Numbered from the stretch's first letter, positions 1 through 11,640 are shown. The stretch: 64,000 nucleotides of DNA from Mesorhabditis belari (GCA_958450365.1 CAUEEP010000735.1:2880001-2944000), one strand, 5' to 3'. Numbers and translations: made by a program. Notes: generated from the letters alone by a model not told the origin.

Positions 1-479
1 AGTGATCTTTTTACAATATTCTTGAATAGGATAGGATTGTGCTAGTGATATAATACTTGAAAACTGGGCTCATTGTCAAGTTTATTATCCAGTAATGTAC
101 AAGCGATCAGAATATAGTGCTACCTTTGCAGTTACATTACTAATTCATTACTAATTCATTACTAATTCATTACTAATACATATTAATCAATAAAGATCAT
201 TTCATTAAAGGCTTTGACTCATTTTTCCAGTCCTAGAACAGACAAGTAAAGTCAAAATCTTCATTTCCTTCTCTTTCCATTTTTCCAAGCACAGAAAATA
301 AACGAAAAACGACGCGTTTGGAAAGTTGATGTTTTCTTTAACTATAGAAAGGCGAAAAGCTATTGAAAAGTGACAGTATTAGCCTAATTTAGGCTGTAGA
401 ATTCAAAAAATATGATTTTAAAACGATTTGAGTCCTCTATCAGCACGAAAAACGCCAGAAACCCTTTGAAAAATTCACA

Positions 480-812
480 GAAATTCACACCTTTCCTTAC
501 GTGCCCTGAAATCGGTCAAAAACTAAAGTAAACTAAAAAACAAGTACGCTATCTTAAAGAGCACATTTCAAGCTTTCAGAATCACTATAACACTAATATG
601 AAGCAGTAGATAATTCACAAGTTACAGCGCTTTAAAGTTGAAGTTGAGCGAAAATTCACACCTTTCCTTGCTTGCATTGAAATCGGTCAAAAGCTAAAGT
701 AAACTAAAAAACAAGTATGCTATCTTAAAGAGCACATTTCAAGCTTTCAGAATCACTATAACACTAATAGGAAGCAGTGGATAATTCACAAGTTACAGCG
801 CTTTAAAGTCGA
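480..812. repeat. Two tandem copies of a ~167-bp repeat
   Basis: Two adjacent direct copies (about 484-640 and 651-808) share the run from 'aaattcacacctttcctt' to 'gttacagcgctttaaag' with only a few substitutions. They lie left of the last visible exon of the adaptor gene, presumably in an intron. The remaining bases of 1-926 show no exon I can support. Confidence 0.8.
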
Positions 813-926
813 GGTAAAATTCGAGAGGTGACATTTTTTGGGCGGTACTGTTTCTAGTCAGTCTGACAGTCAAATCTGCTATCAAATTACCTAGTATTCT
901 GTGAAATACATGATGAATTAACTCAC

Positions 927-1263
927 TTGAACAATGAGATGTTGTGGAGCGACTCTTCGCTGAATGACACGCGATTGTGCTTGAACACGGTTGAGTCCAG
1001 CAGCGCCAACGAAAGCTCCCCGTCCACCGACGCGGCGAAGAATTCCACCACCAACCGCTTTACGCACTAATCCCTAAAAGCCAAATCTAGCCTAGAGATT
1101 GAAAAAGAATTTGCATTCTTTTTCGATCGTTTCTTACCGATCTGAAGTAGAATATAGGACAGAACTAGAGCTCATTTTGGAGTTGCGAAAGAGAACTCGA
1201 GCTCGAGCTTGGGATTCTCGAGCTTGAGAAAAAGTATCAACTTCTAGAGGCTTGAAACTACTT

Positions 1264-1304
<41 letters not shown>

Positions 1305-4300
1305 TAGTAAAATTCAAATTTAGAATCTTTTGCTTCAATAGAATCCATTTGAATAGAGAATTCCTGTGTTATTATTTGAAATTGGAGTTGAACCAATTAA
1401 ATCAATAGACTAAGAGCTTTGTCTTTGTCTATTGGTTTTCTCGTTTCACTTGACTTTTTGCTAGATAACGATTGGCTTTGGCTTTAACTTTGGCCTAGGG
1501 TAAGCCAAAGTTGATTGACAAGTTTGACAGCTCTCAATTGAAGCTTCTCAATTAAAGCTTTCAACTTATTCTAAAGCTCAATCCGAAGAAATAAACTCGA
1601 GCTGTTTGAGTAGAGTTTAAAATGTCAAAATTGAGCAAAATTGAGCAAAATTAAGAGACTTCATCGCCTTGATGATGTTTTGATTAAGAATTGACATCGA
1701 ATTGTCAGCAATTGTTATCGAATTGTCATCAATTGACATCAATTGACATCGAATTGTTGAAAAGCTCCGTCTCTACTTTCAATTGCAAAGCTCAGAGTCT
1801 TCTTCAGAGTCAAACTAAGTCTTCTCAAAAAAACAAGTTGTTAAATCAAGTCTTTTGAACTTCTTTAGTCATCTAGTTAGAAGTGATCAGTATGCTAGAA
1901 TTGAGTCAAAACTCAAATAAGAGCTCAGTGTCAGCTCAGAGTCAGCTGAGAGAGCTCAGTGTCAGCTGAGAGAGCTCAGTGTCAGCTGAGAGAGCTCAGA
2001 GTCAGCTCAGAGTCAGCTGAGAGAGCTTAGTGTCAGCTGAGAGAGCTCAGAGTCAGCTTAGAGTGAGTTGAGAGAGCTCAGTGTAAGCTGAGAGAGCTCA
2101 GAGTCAGCTTAGAGTCAGCTGAGAGAGCTCAGTGTAAGCTGAGAGAGCTCAGAGTCAGCTTAGAGTCAGCTGAGAGAGCTCAGAGTCAGCTCAGAGTCAG
2201 CTGAGAGAGCTCAGAGTCAGCTGAGATAGCTCAGTGTCAGCTCAGAGTCAGCTGAAAGTCAAAATTCAACTTCATCGTCTTGAGAAGCTTTTCAGGTAAC
2301 GATTGGGTAAGCCAAAGTCGTTGAAAGGCTCCATCTCTGGGTAGCTGATTAGACAAAGCTTTCAGTGACTAGATTTAGCAGAGATTTTCTATTAGACTTC
2401 ATTTGATGACTAGATTTCATCGTATAGATGAAACTGTAGCTTTGAATCGTTTTTTGAAAGCTTTCTAGTCCTTGATTCATTAGATCATTTCATTAAAAGC
2501 CTTGACTCATTTTCCCAGTCCTAGACAGGCATTTTAAATCCAAAATCTTCATTTCCTTCTCTTCTTCTTTCAATATTCTTTTAGAAATCGATTTTAAACG
2601 ATTTTGATCTTGATCGATTTTGAGCTGAAACTCTGGAATTGATGGAATTGATGGAATTGACGGACAGATGGGACTAATTCTCCATTTCTTCAAAATCCAA
2701 AGCTTCTCTTCATCGAATAAACTTTCTCATCTTTCGATTCAATTTCAAATTTTGAAATTTCTCTCATTTCTCAGTCGAAAACTGGGCACAAAGCCAAATT
2801 CAGTGGAATGGCTGTGAAGTGACAACAACGTACTCGACGAGCCAAAATTCCTCCACCGTTCAATGCGCCTTGACGTGGACGACTTGTCGTTGCCAAAGCT
2901 CTCTTCACGGCTCTCTAAAAGATTTTTATAAATAAACAGTTATCAAAACAGATAAAGATCTTGATAAATGAATGGTTTGCAAGTTAGATAAGAGTCTTTA
3001 TCTTTAAGTCAGATAAAGATCTTTGACTTCAAGTCAGACAAAGATCTTGATCTTTAAGTCAAATAAAGATCTTTATCTTTAGCTCAGTTAAAGATCCTTA
3101 TCTTCAAATCAGTTAAAGAGCTTTATCTTTAAGTCAAATATTAATCATTTATTATTAATCAATTATTAATCGTTTATCATTAAGCCAGTTAGAGATCTTT
3201 ATCTTTAGCTCAGTGAAAGATCTTTATCTTTAAGTTAGTTAAGGGTCTTTGTCTTTAAGTCAGCTAAAGGTCTTGATCTTTAAGCCAAATAAAGATCTTT
3301 ATCTTTAACTCAGATAAAGATCTCTATCTTTAAGTCAGTTTAAGATCTTTATCTTTAACTCAGATAAAGATCTTTGACTTCAAGTCAGACAAAGATCTTG
3401 ATCTTTAAGTCAAATAAAGATCTTTATCTTTAGCTCAGTTAAAGATCCTTATCTTTAAATCAAATGAAGTTCTTTACCTTTAAGTCAGTTAAGGATCTTT
3501 ATCTTTAAGCCAGTTAAAGATCTTTATCTTTAAGTCAAATAAAGATCTTTATCTTTAAATCAAATGAAGATCCTTATCTTTATCAATCTTTATCAGCAAA
3601 CTTGCATTAATCAAATTCTAATCAAATTTGAGTCAATTCCGGTAAGTTGTAATCAAAATGGCATCAAAATGGATCAAAATCGGTTAGTTTTTGATCTCTT
3701 ACTAGAGATTTACAGCTTTTCAATTTACACCTAGCTTTTGAGCCTAAAAATAGTTCTTATCTAAATAGTTCTAAAAATAGTTTTTTGCGCTGTTTCCGAA
3801 TATCTAAATGGTTTGGGACTGACATGTTAAAATTCGCAAGATCTTCAACGTCAAAGTTTACACAGAATTCTCAAACATTTATAGTCGTCATCGTCAAAAA
3901 ATCGTCATGGTCAACAAATCGTCATGGATAGTCGACTATGGATAGTTAAATTGCTTTTGCGCTGTTCTCAAGACTTGAGCGCATGGCCTACTGGTTAGTT
4001 AGCTCGTTTTTAGTTCTTCGCCTCACTGGTTCAAATCCGGTTGCAGACTTTTTTTTTTGTTTTAGTGTTTAGTGTTGCTTAAATTCTGTGTAGGAGGTGA
4101 AAATCTTGTGAATTTCACCTAAAAACAAGATATTCTAGATTAGCGCATAAAATTGGACTAAAAAAAAAGCCATATCTTGGTTTAAAAACCAGCTTAAAAG
4201 TATTCCTTTTAAGTATCTAAAAAGCTAACTTGTTCAGCTAGCTTTTTAAAAATTTTCAGCATATAACCAATGTTTTTCTCAGGTTTAGCGCTTAATTTCA

Positions 4301-5235
4301 TTAAATTCTAAAGAAAAAAACTCAGAACAAATCTTTTAAACTTTATAATTACAGTTCTTAGGATTGAAAGTGAAGGAAAAGTTATCTAAAGATATCTCTC
4401 AAAAGCTCATTTTCTATCCTTTATTTTCTTGCAATAAAACCGTTTAAATCTTACCTTAACCATAAGGTTCAACATTCGATTTTGTGGTGCTCCGGCGTTG
4501 ATATTTCCCCGGATTGAGTTAAGGTTCATTCGACTGCCAGCACGGCCTGTAGGAGCTGAACGTCGCTGACGATTGAAAGCTCCACGCGGAGCAACACCTC
4601 GAGAAGGAATTCCACGAGTCATCCCAACATTTCCACGACCACCTCGTGCGCCATGAAACTGAAAAGTTTGAATCCAATGGGAAACTGACCGAGGAAAGTC
4701 AAGGAAGTCAAGGAAAATTAGTTTTAAGTCAAAAATTTGTAAAAGATTCCGGGCTAAGAGTGTTTCTCAGTATAAATCTTAGAGTTAAACAAGTTTAGCT
4801 CAAGGGGTAAACAGGTTTAGCTCAAGGGGTAGATAAAGTTAGCTCAAGGGATAGACAAGCTTAGATGAAGGGCTAAACAAGCTTAGATCAAGGGGTAAAC
4901 AGGTTTAACTCAAGGGATAGACAAGTTTAGCTCAAGGGATTAGCTGATTAGCTGATTAGCTGATTAGCTGATTAGCTGGTTACCTTATTAGCTGGCTACC
5001 TTATTAGCTGATTAACTGACTAGCTGATTTCTGTCTTTCTATGTTTAGACCAAGATCAAGTTGACATATTGAGCTTTATCTAGTTCAAGTATGACAATTG
5101 AATTCATTTATCGCTTACCACTTTGCCCCTTCTCATTCCCGCGCCTCTCGTTCCTCTACCACGAGATGCTTGCCTCTCTTTTCTGTTAAATTTGATGACT
5201 TCATCGAGCGACATATTCACTTTTGATTCAGACAT
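927..5235 (-). CDS. RG-rich mRNA export adaptor with UAP56-binding motif (ALYREF/UIF-like), 3' part outside window
   Basis: Four exons on the minus strand read in one frame: 5235-5119, 4658-4455, 2914-2834 and 1073-927 (39+68+27+49 codons, all junctions phase 0, canonical GT/AG). The last exon ends in a good donor (CAA|GTGAGT), so the gene runs off the left edge; without splicing it would stop two codons later. Residues 8-20 read MSLDEVIKFNRKE, the UAP56/DDX39-binding motif of mRNA-export adaptors (MSLDDIIKLNR in ALYREF; UIF/FYTTD1 is very similar). The rest is arginine/glycine rich (RGRGTRGAGMRRG, HGARGGRGN), typical of RNA-binding, arginine-methylated adaptors. Such proteins hand spliced mRNA to the NXF1 export receptor in the nucleus. 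No RRM is visible; in ALYREF it would come next, beyond the window. An acceptor at 5262-5264 leaves a 26-nt 5' UTR, suggesting trans-splicing. UIF versus ALYREF cannot be decided here. Confidence 0.85.
1261..1306. repeat. Hexamer array GGCTCA
   Basis: About seven perfect tandem copies of ggctca in the third intron of the adaptor gene. Confidence 0.9.
1908..2262. repeat. Minisatellite, AGCTCAGAGTCAGCTGAGAG type
   Basis: Variable tandem units built from gagagctcag, (a/t)gtcagct and gagtcagct alternate for about 350 bp within an adaptor-gene intron. Each unit carries short self-complementary cores (AGCTCA/TGAGCT, CAGCTG). Confidence 0.9.
2949..3592. repeat. Minisatellite, AAAGATCTTTATCTTTAAGTCA type
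   Basis: Some 25 diverged units of about 20-30 bp, each with the palindrome AAAGATCTTT followed by atctttaagtcag, fill most of the intron between exons 2834-2914 and 4455-4658. Confidence 0.9.
3966..4038 (+). pseudogene. Degenerate tRNA-like sequence
   Basis: The stretch has a D-arm-like GGCCTACTGGTTAG, a T-arm-like GGTTCAAATCC and is followed by a run of ten T, as a Pol III terminator would be. The anticodon arm does not pair convincingly, so I treat it as a tRNA-derived remnant in an intron of the adaptor gene. Confidence 0.35.
4788..5024. repeat. Two adjoining minisatellites in intron 1 of the adaptor gene
   Basis: Units of about 24 bp (tagctcaaggggtaaacaggt) at 4788-4937 pass directly into an 8-bp array (agctgatt) at 4938-5024. 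Confidence 0.85.
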
Positions 5236-5261
5236 TTTGAAGAATTGTTTTGAAGTTATTT
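5236..5261 (-). other. 5' UTR with splice acceptor just upstream of the adaptor start
   Basis: TTCCAG ends at 5262 on the minus strand, 26 nt before the ATG. With no upstream exon evident this is the expected trace of a trans-splice acceptor; a cis-spliced leader exon further upstream is the alternative. Confidence 0.5.
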
Positions 5262-5517
5262 CTGGAATAAAAAAACCGGTACAATTAAAGATTTAAATTA
5301 AAAAAAAAACACTGAAAAGTTTAAAAACATTGTCTTATCATGAAGTTCAAAAGGTTTAAAGCATGAAAAAGTGAAAATGATAAGCTCAAAATGATTATTC
5401 TCTACGTAAATTGAGTATTTAAACCGTTTGGAATCAAAAATTTCGTAAAATATTTTGATTTTCATGATGAAATTCTCAAAAAACTTCCCAAAAACCAAGC
5501 CGATTATTGAAAATTTC

Positions 5518-5672
5518 GAAATTTTTATTGAATAAACAGTTTTAAAACTGTTTTTTGATAAGAATTTGGAGGTTTTTAGTGAATAGACAGTTTCAAAACC
5601 GTTTTTTGATTAGAATTTGGAGGTTTTTAGTGAATAGACAGTTTCAAAACTATTTTGTAATCAAAATCTGAA
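5518..5672. repeat. Three tandem ~58-bp units
   Basis: The unit 'gaatagacagtttcaaaac...gatnagaatttggaggtttttagt' is repeated nearly three times, last copy truncated. No gene seen in 5262-6140. Confidence 0.75.
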
Positions 5673-5844
5673 AATTTTACATAAAATTGAGCTTAGTAAA
5701 AGAGTAAAATCGATAGATTGGTGAGTTGCTAAACGTTCGCTGACAAGTGGATCGGCATACTGACTGGGGTGTAAAGAGAAATATTGGGAAAGTTGAGGAG
5801 GGCTTTGGTGGGAAAAGGGATGACACATTGAGAAAGACGATCTC

Positions 5845-5940
5845 TTTGCTCTTTCTCTTTCTCTTCCTCTTTATCTTCCTCCTTCTCTTTCTCTTTCTCT
5901 TTCTCTCCCTCTTTCTCTTCCTCTTTCTCTTTCTCATTAT
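5845..5940. repeat. CTCTTT-rich polypyrimidine tract
   Basis: Almost pure C/T on the plus strand, hexamer-like ctcttt repeats. Open frames over it on both strands (K/R-rich or L/F-rich) are simply the repeat read in frame. Confidence 0.9.
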
Positions 5941-6147
5941 GAGTACTGCTTTACAAGCCGAGCTGACGCGACGCAACCGCTTCGTGAAAAGAGTACGGTA
6001 ACTGAACAAAGTTCTTGTTATCCATGAAATAGCGTGCAATAATAATGTTACTAAAGTAATTCTAGTAATGATAGCCTAGTATTTCAACTCTTGACAATCC
6101 TTTGAGCTAAAAAAACGAGTTTTGAGAAGTTCGAGATAAGTAGCTCT

Positions 6148-6658
6148 AGACTAGAAATTCCAGCTCGAGACTTTCACATGTTCGATAAGCGTTTGCATCT
6201 CAGCGGTACCGCAAAATCGTTGGCCTGATGAGATTTTGACCATCGATTGACCTGTAAAAATTCGATATTAATATCCTAATTTAGAAATGAATAGGCTAAC
6301 TTGGAACTTAATAGGCTAATTTAAGACTTAATAGACCAATTTAGAACTTAATAGACTAATTTAGGACTTAATAGGCTAATTTAGAAATGAACACGCTAAT
6401 TTATAAAAATGAATAGCCTAATTTAGCAATGAATAAGCTAATTTAGCAACGAATAGGCTAATTTGTGATTAATTAAAAGATTTTAAAAGATTCAGGACGA
6501 TTTTATGCAAATTTTAACGAAAAAACAAAAAACGTTTTTCCTATGCCGGGAATCGAACCCGGGCCGCGTGGGTGAAAACCAGACTAGAAATTCCAGCTCG
6601 AGACTGTCACATGTTCGATAAGCGTTTGCATCTCAGCGGCACCGCGAAATCGTTTGCC
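6148..6658. repeat. 77-bp direct repeats bracketing a minisatellite and a tRNA fragment
   Basis: Copies at 6148-6224 and 6582-6658 share 'agactagaaattccagctcg' through 'gcatctcagcgg' with a handful of changes. Between them lie about ten 21-bp units (aataggctaatttagaactt) at 6275-6472 and a half tRNA at 6538-6584. The left copy is part of a longer dispersed repeat also found inverted near 26.8 kb. Confidence 0.75.
6538..6584 (-). pseudogene. 3' half of tRNA-Glu(UUC)
   Basis: On the minus strand GGTTTTCACCC (anticodon TTC), then GGCCCGGGTTCGATTCCCGG and CATAGGA form the anticodon loop, complete T-arm and 3' acceptor strand of a eukaryotic tRNA-Glu. The D-arm and 5' acceptor strand are absent; the sequence breaks into the 77-bp repeat right at the anticodon stem. 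It cannot fold as a tRNA. Confidence 0.75.
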
Positions 6659-6659
6659 C

Positions 6660-7400
6660 AGTTTTCTGGCACACCTCGGGGAATTTAATCGGCGGAAAGG
6701 GGTCATTGTGGGGAAGGGAAAGAGTCCGGTCAAGGAAGGAAGGGGGAAGATTCTTCAAAAAGTCGAAGATTCCTTCAAACTTTTTCAGGAAAAACGTCTC
6801 AAAAAGAAAAGTTTTAAGAAAAACGCTTGCAAAGTTTGGGCGCCTAATCGGGAATCGAACCTCGGGGATAGATGGGTTCTTTCTCTTCCTTTCCTTGACT
6901 GGAATCTTCCCCCTTCCTTTCCTTGACTGGAATCTTCCCCCTTCCTTCCTTGACTGGAATCTTTCCCTTCCCTTCCTTGACTAGAATCTTTCCCTTCTCT
7001 TCCTTTCCTTGACTTCCTTGGTGTAAAGGTAAGGTGTAGAGGTTCTTGTGAACCATTGAGAATAGGCAAAAAATAAACATAGTATCGTGTTCTCCATGTT
7101 TGCATCTTCACCGAGAAATCGTCCGGCCAGTTCGACCGGACGATCGACCATTCCCTTGTGAGAATGATCTGTATATTTGCCTTTTCTTGCCAAATTGATC
7201 CGAGCAACTTGACGGGTAGCCATGCAGTTTTGCTGTTTTTAAGACAATTATCAAGATCATCAACGGGAAAAGGGGCTGAGACAGACATTTGTGCATCTGC
7301 GAACACCTGAAAAGCTCTGAGGATAACTGGTTCCAATAGAGCCCAAGAAAATCTTCGAGAAATTTTACAACATTGTGACCGTTTGTCAAAAGTATCGTAT
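6660..7400 (-). mobile_element. Dispersed repeat 'R', copy 1 (inverted relative to copy 2 near 26.3 kb)
   Basis: This block matches 25421-25503 and 26270-26880 in reverse orientation: the shared parts include a 27-bp minisatellite (gaagggaagggaaagattcc), a tRNA 3'-end-like gaggttcgattccccg, and the segment around 'accagttatcctcagag'. Open frames here (up to 216 codons, K/G/S-rich) are the minisatellite plus flanks and look unlike a conserved protein. The tRNA-like 3' part suggests a Pol III-derived or composite non-autonomous element; no transposase is visible. Confidence 0.6.
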
Positions 7401-7444
7401 AAGAATGGTATTTTAGGGAGCATCAAGAAAATCACGGACTGTTT

Positions 7445-8145
7445 TACTCATTTCATCGATTGTTTTCATGTTTGTTATGATATTTATATTATTTTGTTGA
7501 ATACTTAAATAGAAAGATTTAAATTTTAAATATTTAGCAATTAAAAAGAGAAGAAAGCTTAAAAAACACTATAAAAAAGCTGCTCAAAAAAAAGAAAAAC
7601 TTAAATGGAGTCAAACTGTCGGAAAATTAGCAGAAAGCTTTTTTTTTTTGCTCAGAATGATACGAATATTCTTAAAAAGCTGATTTCTTTATAGTTATGG
7701 ACCTTGTTCTCAACTTGTACTTGTTCTCAACTTGTTCTCTTCAATCTTATTCTCAATTTGTTTCCAATTCCACAAAAGAGCCCCAATTTATGCAATTTTC
7801 CGCTTAATTCCCTCTTTGAATGAAACAAACGAACGGCCCAATGGAATTCGAGTCGAGAAAAGAAGAAAATGAAAAGAAAGAAGCGATAAATGGATGTTTC
7901 GCACGCAAATCGACACTCACTTGAGCAATTTTGAGGGTAATTTTCGCGAAAATTTGTCGCAAAATTATAATTGTCTAACTTCAAAGCCTTAAAAAGACTA
8001 CAAATACTCAGATTTTGATTGTTTGTTCTAGACAATTCATAACGATGGTTCTTTTTGGTGTACTTTTTGATAACATCCATTTTCTGCATCAAAAATTGGC
8101 AGCTCTCCTTTTATAGCACATTTTAAACTTCATTTTTCTATCAAT
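7445..8145. other. No gene recognised
   Basis: AT-rich intergenic sequence. A 121-codon minus-strand frame at 7727-8092 has no recognisable motif, and its composition matches the surrounding non-coding DNA. Confidence 0.5.
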
Positions 8146-8146
8146 A

Positions 8147-8660
8147 TGATTTTTGTTTGATGATATTTGATGAAAAATTATGGATTGAGTTGACTAGAAA
8201 GCTTCAAAATGTTTTAAAACGCTTCTTTCTAAACCGGCGGAAAGACCCTGATGGCCTAATGGATAAGACAAAAGACTCCTGCCCACAGGATGAAGGTTCG
8301 ATCCCCCGTCCACCTTTTTGTTTTTGCTTGATGATATTTGATGAAAAATGATGGATTGCGCTGACTTGAAAGCTTCAAAACAGATGCTTTAAAAGGCTTC
8401 TTTCTAGCCGGTTCAAGAGGCCTTGGTGGCCTAGTGGATAACGCGAAAGACTCCCGCTCACGGGCTCGGGGTTCGATCCCCTATCCAGCTTTTTGTTTTT
8501 GTTTGATGATGTTTGATGAAAAATGATGGATTGAAAGCTTCAAAATGCTTTAAAAAGCTTCTTTCTAGCCGATTTAAGGGACCTTGGTGGCCTAGTGGAT
8601 AACGCAAAAGACTCCCGCTCACGGGGTCGGGGTTCGATCCCCTATCCAGCTTTTTGTTTT
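8147..8660 (+). repeat. Three tandem ~170-bp units each containing a tRNA-like sequence
   Basis: Each unit holds 'gatgatatttgatgaaaaat', then gaaagcttcaaaa, then a tRNA-like part (8249-8312, 8418-8490, 8582-8652) with a D-arm-like GTGGCCTAGTGGATAA, a CCCGCTCACGGG hairpin, and a T-arm GGGGTTCGATCCCC, ending in a T-rich run. The 5' and 3' acceptor strands do not pair, so these are tRNA-derived repeats, not working tRNA genes. Copies 2 and 3 are closest to each other. Confidence 0.7.
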
Positions 8661-9052
8661 TGTTTTTGATCTCTTTTTTTTCTTTTCCTTTTCTTTTCAA
8701 GCAACTTCTATTCTAACAACTTTATTTAACAGCTAATTGCTTTTCGTGCTTTTTCTAAAGCTCATGCTTTACGTGAAATGCTTTACTTGAAATTTATGCT
8801 CCACTTGAACGACAATACTCAGCAAAACACTCAAGAATGGGCTTTGTCGGGATATTTCCGCTTTTTTTTTTCTTCTTTTACACATGCATAAGCACTCTTC
8901 TCTTTTCCATCTAAAAAGAGACGTAAATTGAGTTTTTTTTTCCCTCACAAGATGATAGAAGGCCATCGTTTTTCCGTCCAGATGATGCTCTTTTTACTTT
9001 TCTTCTTCTTAATCCTTGAATTTTCTATTTTCTATCACTTCTTTATGAATTC

Positions 9053-9236
9053 GAGCTGTACTTTAAGCTGTACTTTAAGCTGTACCTTAAGCTGTACTTT
9101 AAGTTGTACTTTAAGTTGTACTTTAAGTTGTACTTTAAGTTGTACTTTAAGCTGTACTTTAAGCTGTACCAAGTTGTACTTTAAGCTGTACTTTAAGTTG
9201 TACTTTAAGCTATACTTTAAGCTGTACTTTAAGCTT
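9053..9236. repeat. 12-bp minisatellite GCTGTACTTTAA
   Basis: About fifteen tandem copies with g/a and c/t variants. Because the period is a multiple of three, it keeps open frames on both strands; these are not genes. 8700-9050 and 9240-9790 show nothing else. Confidence 0.92.
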
Positions 9237-9799
9237 GTAAACGCATTACTTCTAATAGATTGAATTTCGATTTTCTTTTGGCTTTTATTCCAGAAAGATT
9301 TAATTTTCAAAAGAGCAAAATCTTTTTTGTGCTTTATGTTCATTTATAAACGTATCCCATCTGGCGCTGAGAATCCGAATGGAGAAAAAAGAGAGTCGCT
9401 GAGCCAGAAAAGGTGTGTTTACAAATTTAAGCACAAAGTTCTCTTCAAAGAACTTCAAAAAGAACCGACTTATCGTCCAGAGCGTGTAAATGAATCAGGT
9501 TTTTAAACAAGGCAAATTGAAAATCGAGTGAGATATTAAAAAGATTTAAAACTTTAGAAAATGAAACAAAATCCAAACACCAGCTGGTCAAAGACGGTTT
9601 TTCTTTTTGCCTTTTTTCCTCTTCAAATTATCCTTTTCCAAGTAAGTCAAGGTTTTTTGGGATTAGCTCAATGGAGAGAAGAATATGCAGCAAGTCAAGG
9701 GCATTTCTCGTTACTTTTTAAGAATCTTTGACTCAAATTTGTGTAACTCTTTTGCGCTAGAAAGGATACGTTTTGACTTTTGACTTATCCATGTTCTTT

Positions 9800-10185
9800 T
9801 GAGTTTGGAGCTTGTCAGAGTTGGTCTTGGCTTGTCAGAGTTGCTCCGTAGCTTGTCAGAGAACTAAAGCTTGTCAGAGTTGATCTGTAGCTTGTCAGAG
9901 AACTATAGCTTGTCAGAGTTGATCTATAGCTTGTCAGAGCTGGTCTTAGCTTGTCAGAGTCGGTCTTAGCTTGTCAGAGTTGCTCCGTAGCTTGTCAGAG
10001 AACTAAAGCTTGTCAGAGTTGATCTGTAGCTTGTCAGAGAACTATAGCTTGTCAGAGTTGATTTGTAGCTTGTCAGAAAACTATGGCTTGTCAGAGTTGA
10101 TCTATAGCTTGTCAGAGAACTATAGCTGGTCAGAGCACTATAGCTTGTCAGAGTTGATCCAGAGCTTTGTCAGAGTTGAATCACA
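9800..10185. repeat. Minisatellite AGCTTGTCAGAGTTGATCT
   Basis: About twenty units of 18-21 bp centred on agcttgtcagag. Confidence 0.9.
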
Positions 10186-10436
10186 ACCATTTCTAGACAG
10201 TCCTTTATGAATTCAATGCAAAATTGTTGTTGCCATCATTCAGAGTTAAAAGACTTGCTTCCTTTTTGTGCATTTGTTTATTTATTTGTTTGTCCGAAAT
10301 GGAAATGCCGATTCCCATTTAGTACCTCTGAAGTGGTTGAGAGATCCCATTTGAAGTCTTTTCCTTTTTGCATTTTTCCCTTTTCCATCCAGACTCGATT
10401 CCTTGTTCCAGCAATTTTCACACCCTTTCGTTCTCT

Positions 10437-11110
10437 CAACAATAGCATCTAGCTTTGCAGAAAGGCTTTAAAAGAGAGGCTTTAAAAGAAAGCTTTCATA
10501 GGGAAAAAGTCAAGAATCCAGTGGAATTTGTCTATCAGAAGGATTTTTCGATCTAAAGAATTTGTCTATCAGAAGAATTTGTGCAAATTTGTTCTTTAAC
10601 AAAAAAATCTTCTAGTTTCTGTAATCCCAATGAAAATTGAGGCTTAAACTGATTCTTAGAAAGTTCATTAGTGAACCTTGTGATTTAAAGAATGAATTTC
10701 ACTTTCCAGTTTCGATTTTTGCCATTTTGATAGTCAAGGACAAGTTTAAAAAACTCTTTTCCAGGTTTTCTCCGTAGAATTCTTTGTGCTAAGGTGAATC
10801 TACTGCTCAAGGGGAATATTTTCCTTTTTTTTGGGCTACTTTTTGGTTTTAAGAGCTCTAATAGCAAAATTCTGTGATTTAAAAGATTTTTACTTTGTAA
10901 AGTTTACAGGCTTTGTTTTTAATTCATAAAAATCTTTATAATAAATGAAGAACTAAATGCTTTTTGTTTCAGGTTTTCAATTAAAGCTCTATTTCTGAAG
11001 ATTGAGCTATTTGAGCTTTGTTTCTGAAATAAACAATTTACTCTATCAAAAACAACAAGAAATTGAGCTCAAACTCAAACTCAAACTCAAACTCAAACTC
11101 AAACTCAAAC
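10437..11110 (+). repeat. Segment duplicated at ~17.07-17.83 kb, copy 1
   Basis: From 'caatagcatctagctttg' to the actcaa array at 11068-11115 this segment matches 17068-17835 in direct orientation over most of its length, including non-repetitive stretches such as 'atctaaagaatttgtctatc'. No coding exon is evident in it. Confidence 0.85.
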
Positions 11111-11387
11111 TCAAAACCAATCAAAAACCTTAATCCAGATCATTTTCTCATTTCTTTACACCAGTTTCCTTTTCTTTCCCTTTTCTTGTTTTGTTTCTTG
11201 CTTCAAATTCCTTTCCTTTCGTAAGAAAGTGGCAAATGTGACACCTCGAGAAACCCATCTTTCTCTCTTCACTTGATCGTAAAACGAAAAATACGTCTCT
11301 AATTGATTGCAGATTATAAGAGGCCAGTTTTTCTTTCAAAAAGCAATTTTCTAGAGCTTTTAAACTTGAATTTGTAAAATGTATACC

Positions 11388-11640
11388 GTATTTTCTGTAC
11401 TAGTAGTCCAGTCTGTACTAGTAGTCCAGTCTGTACTAGTAGTCCAGTCTGTACTAGTAGTCCAGTCTGTACTAGTAGTCCAGTCTGTACTAGTAGTCCA
11501 GTCTGTACTAGTAGTCCAGTCTGTACTAGTAGTCCAGTCTGTACTAGTAGTCCAGTCGGTACTAGTAGTCCAGTCTATAATAGTAGTGCAGTCTATAATA
11601 GTAGTGTAGGCAGGAGGGGGGTCGAAAAAATAGTAGTGCA
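11388..11640. repeat. 18-bp minisatellite CTGTACTAGTAGTCCAGT
   Basis: About ten near-perfect copies at 11395-11575 grade into 'ataatagtagtgcagtct' units and end at 'aatagtagtgcaccctgc'. That end matches the terminal inverted repeat of the small elements at 46.5-46.9 kb. Frames reading through it are artefacts of the multiple-of-three period. Confidence 0.9.

Noticed and set aside
6785..7435. 216-codon minus-strand frame in repeat R
   Set aside because: Its C-terminal half is a minisatellite and tRNA-like sequence, and the other R copy does not preserve the frame throughout.
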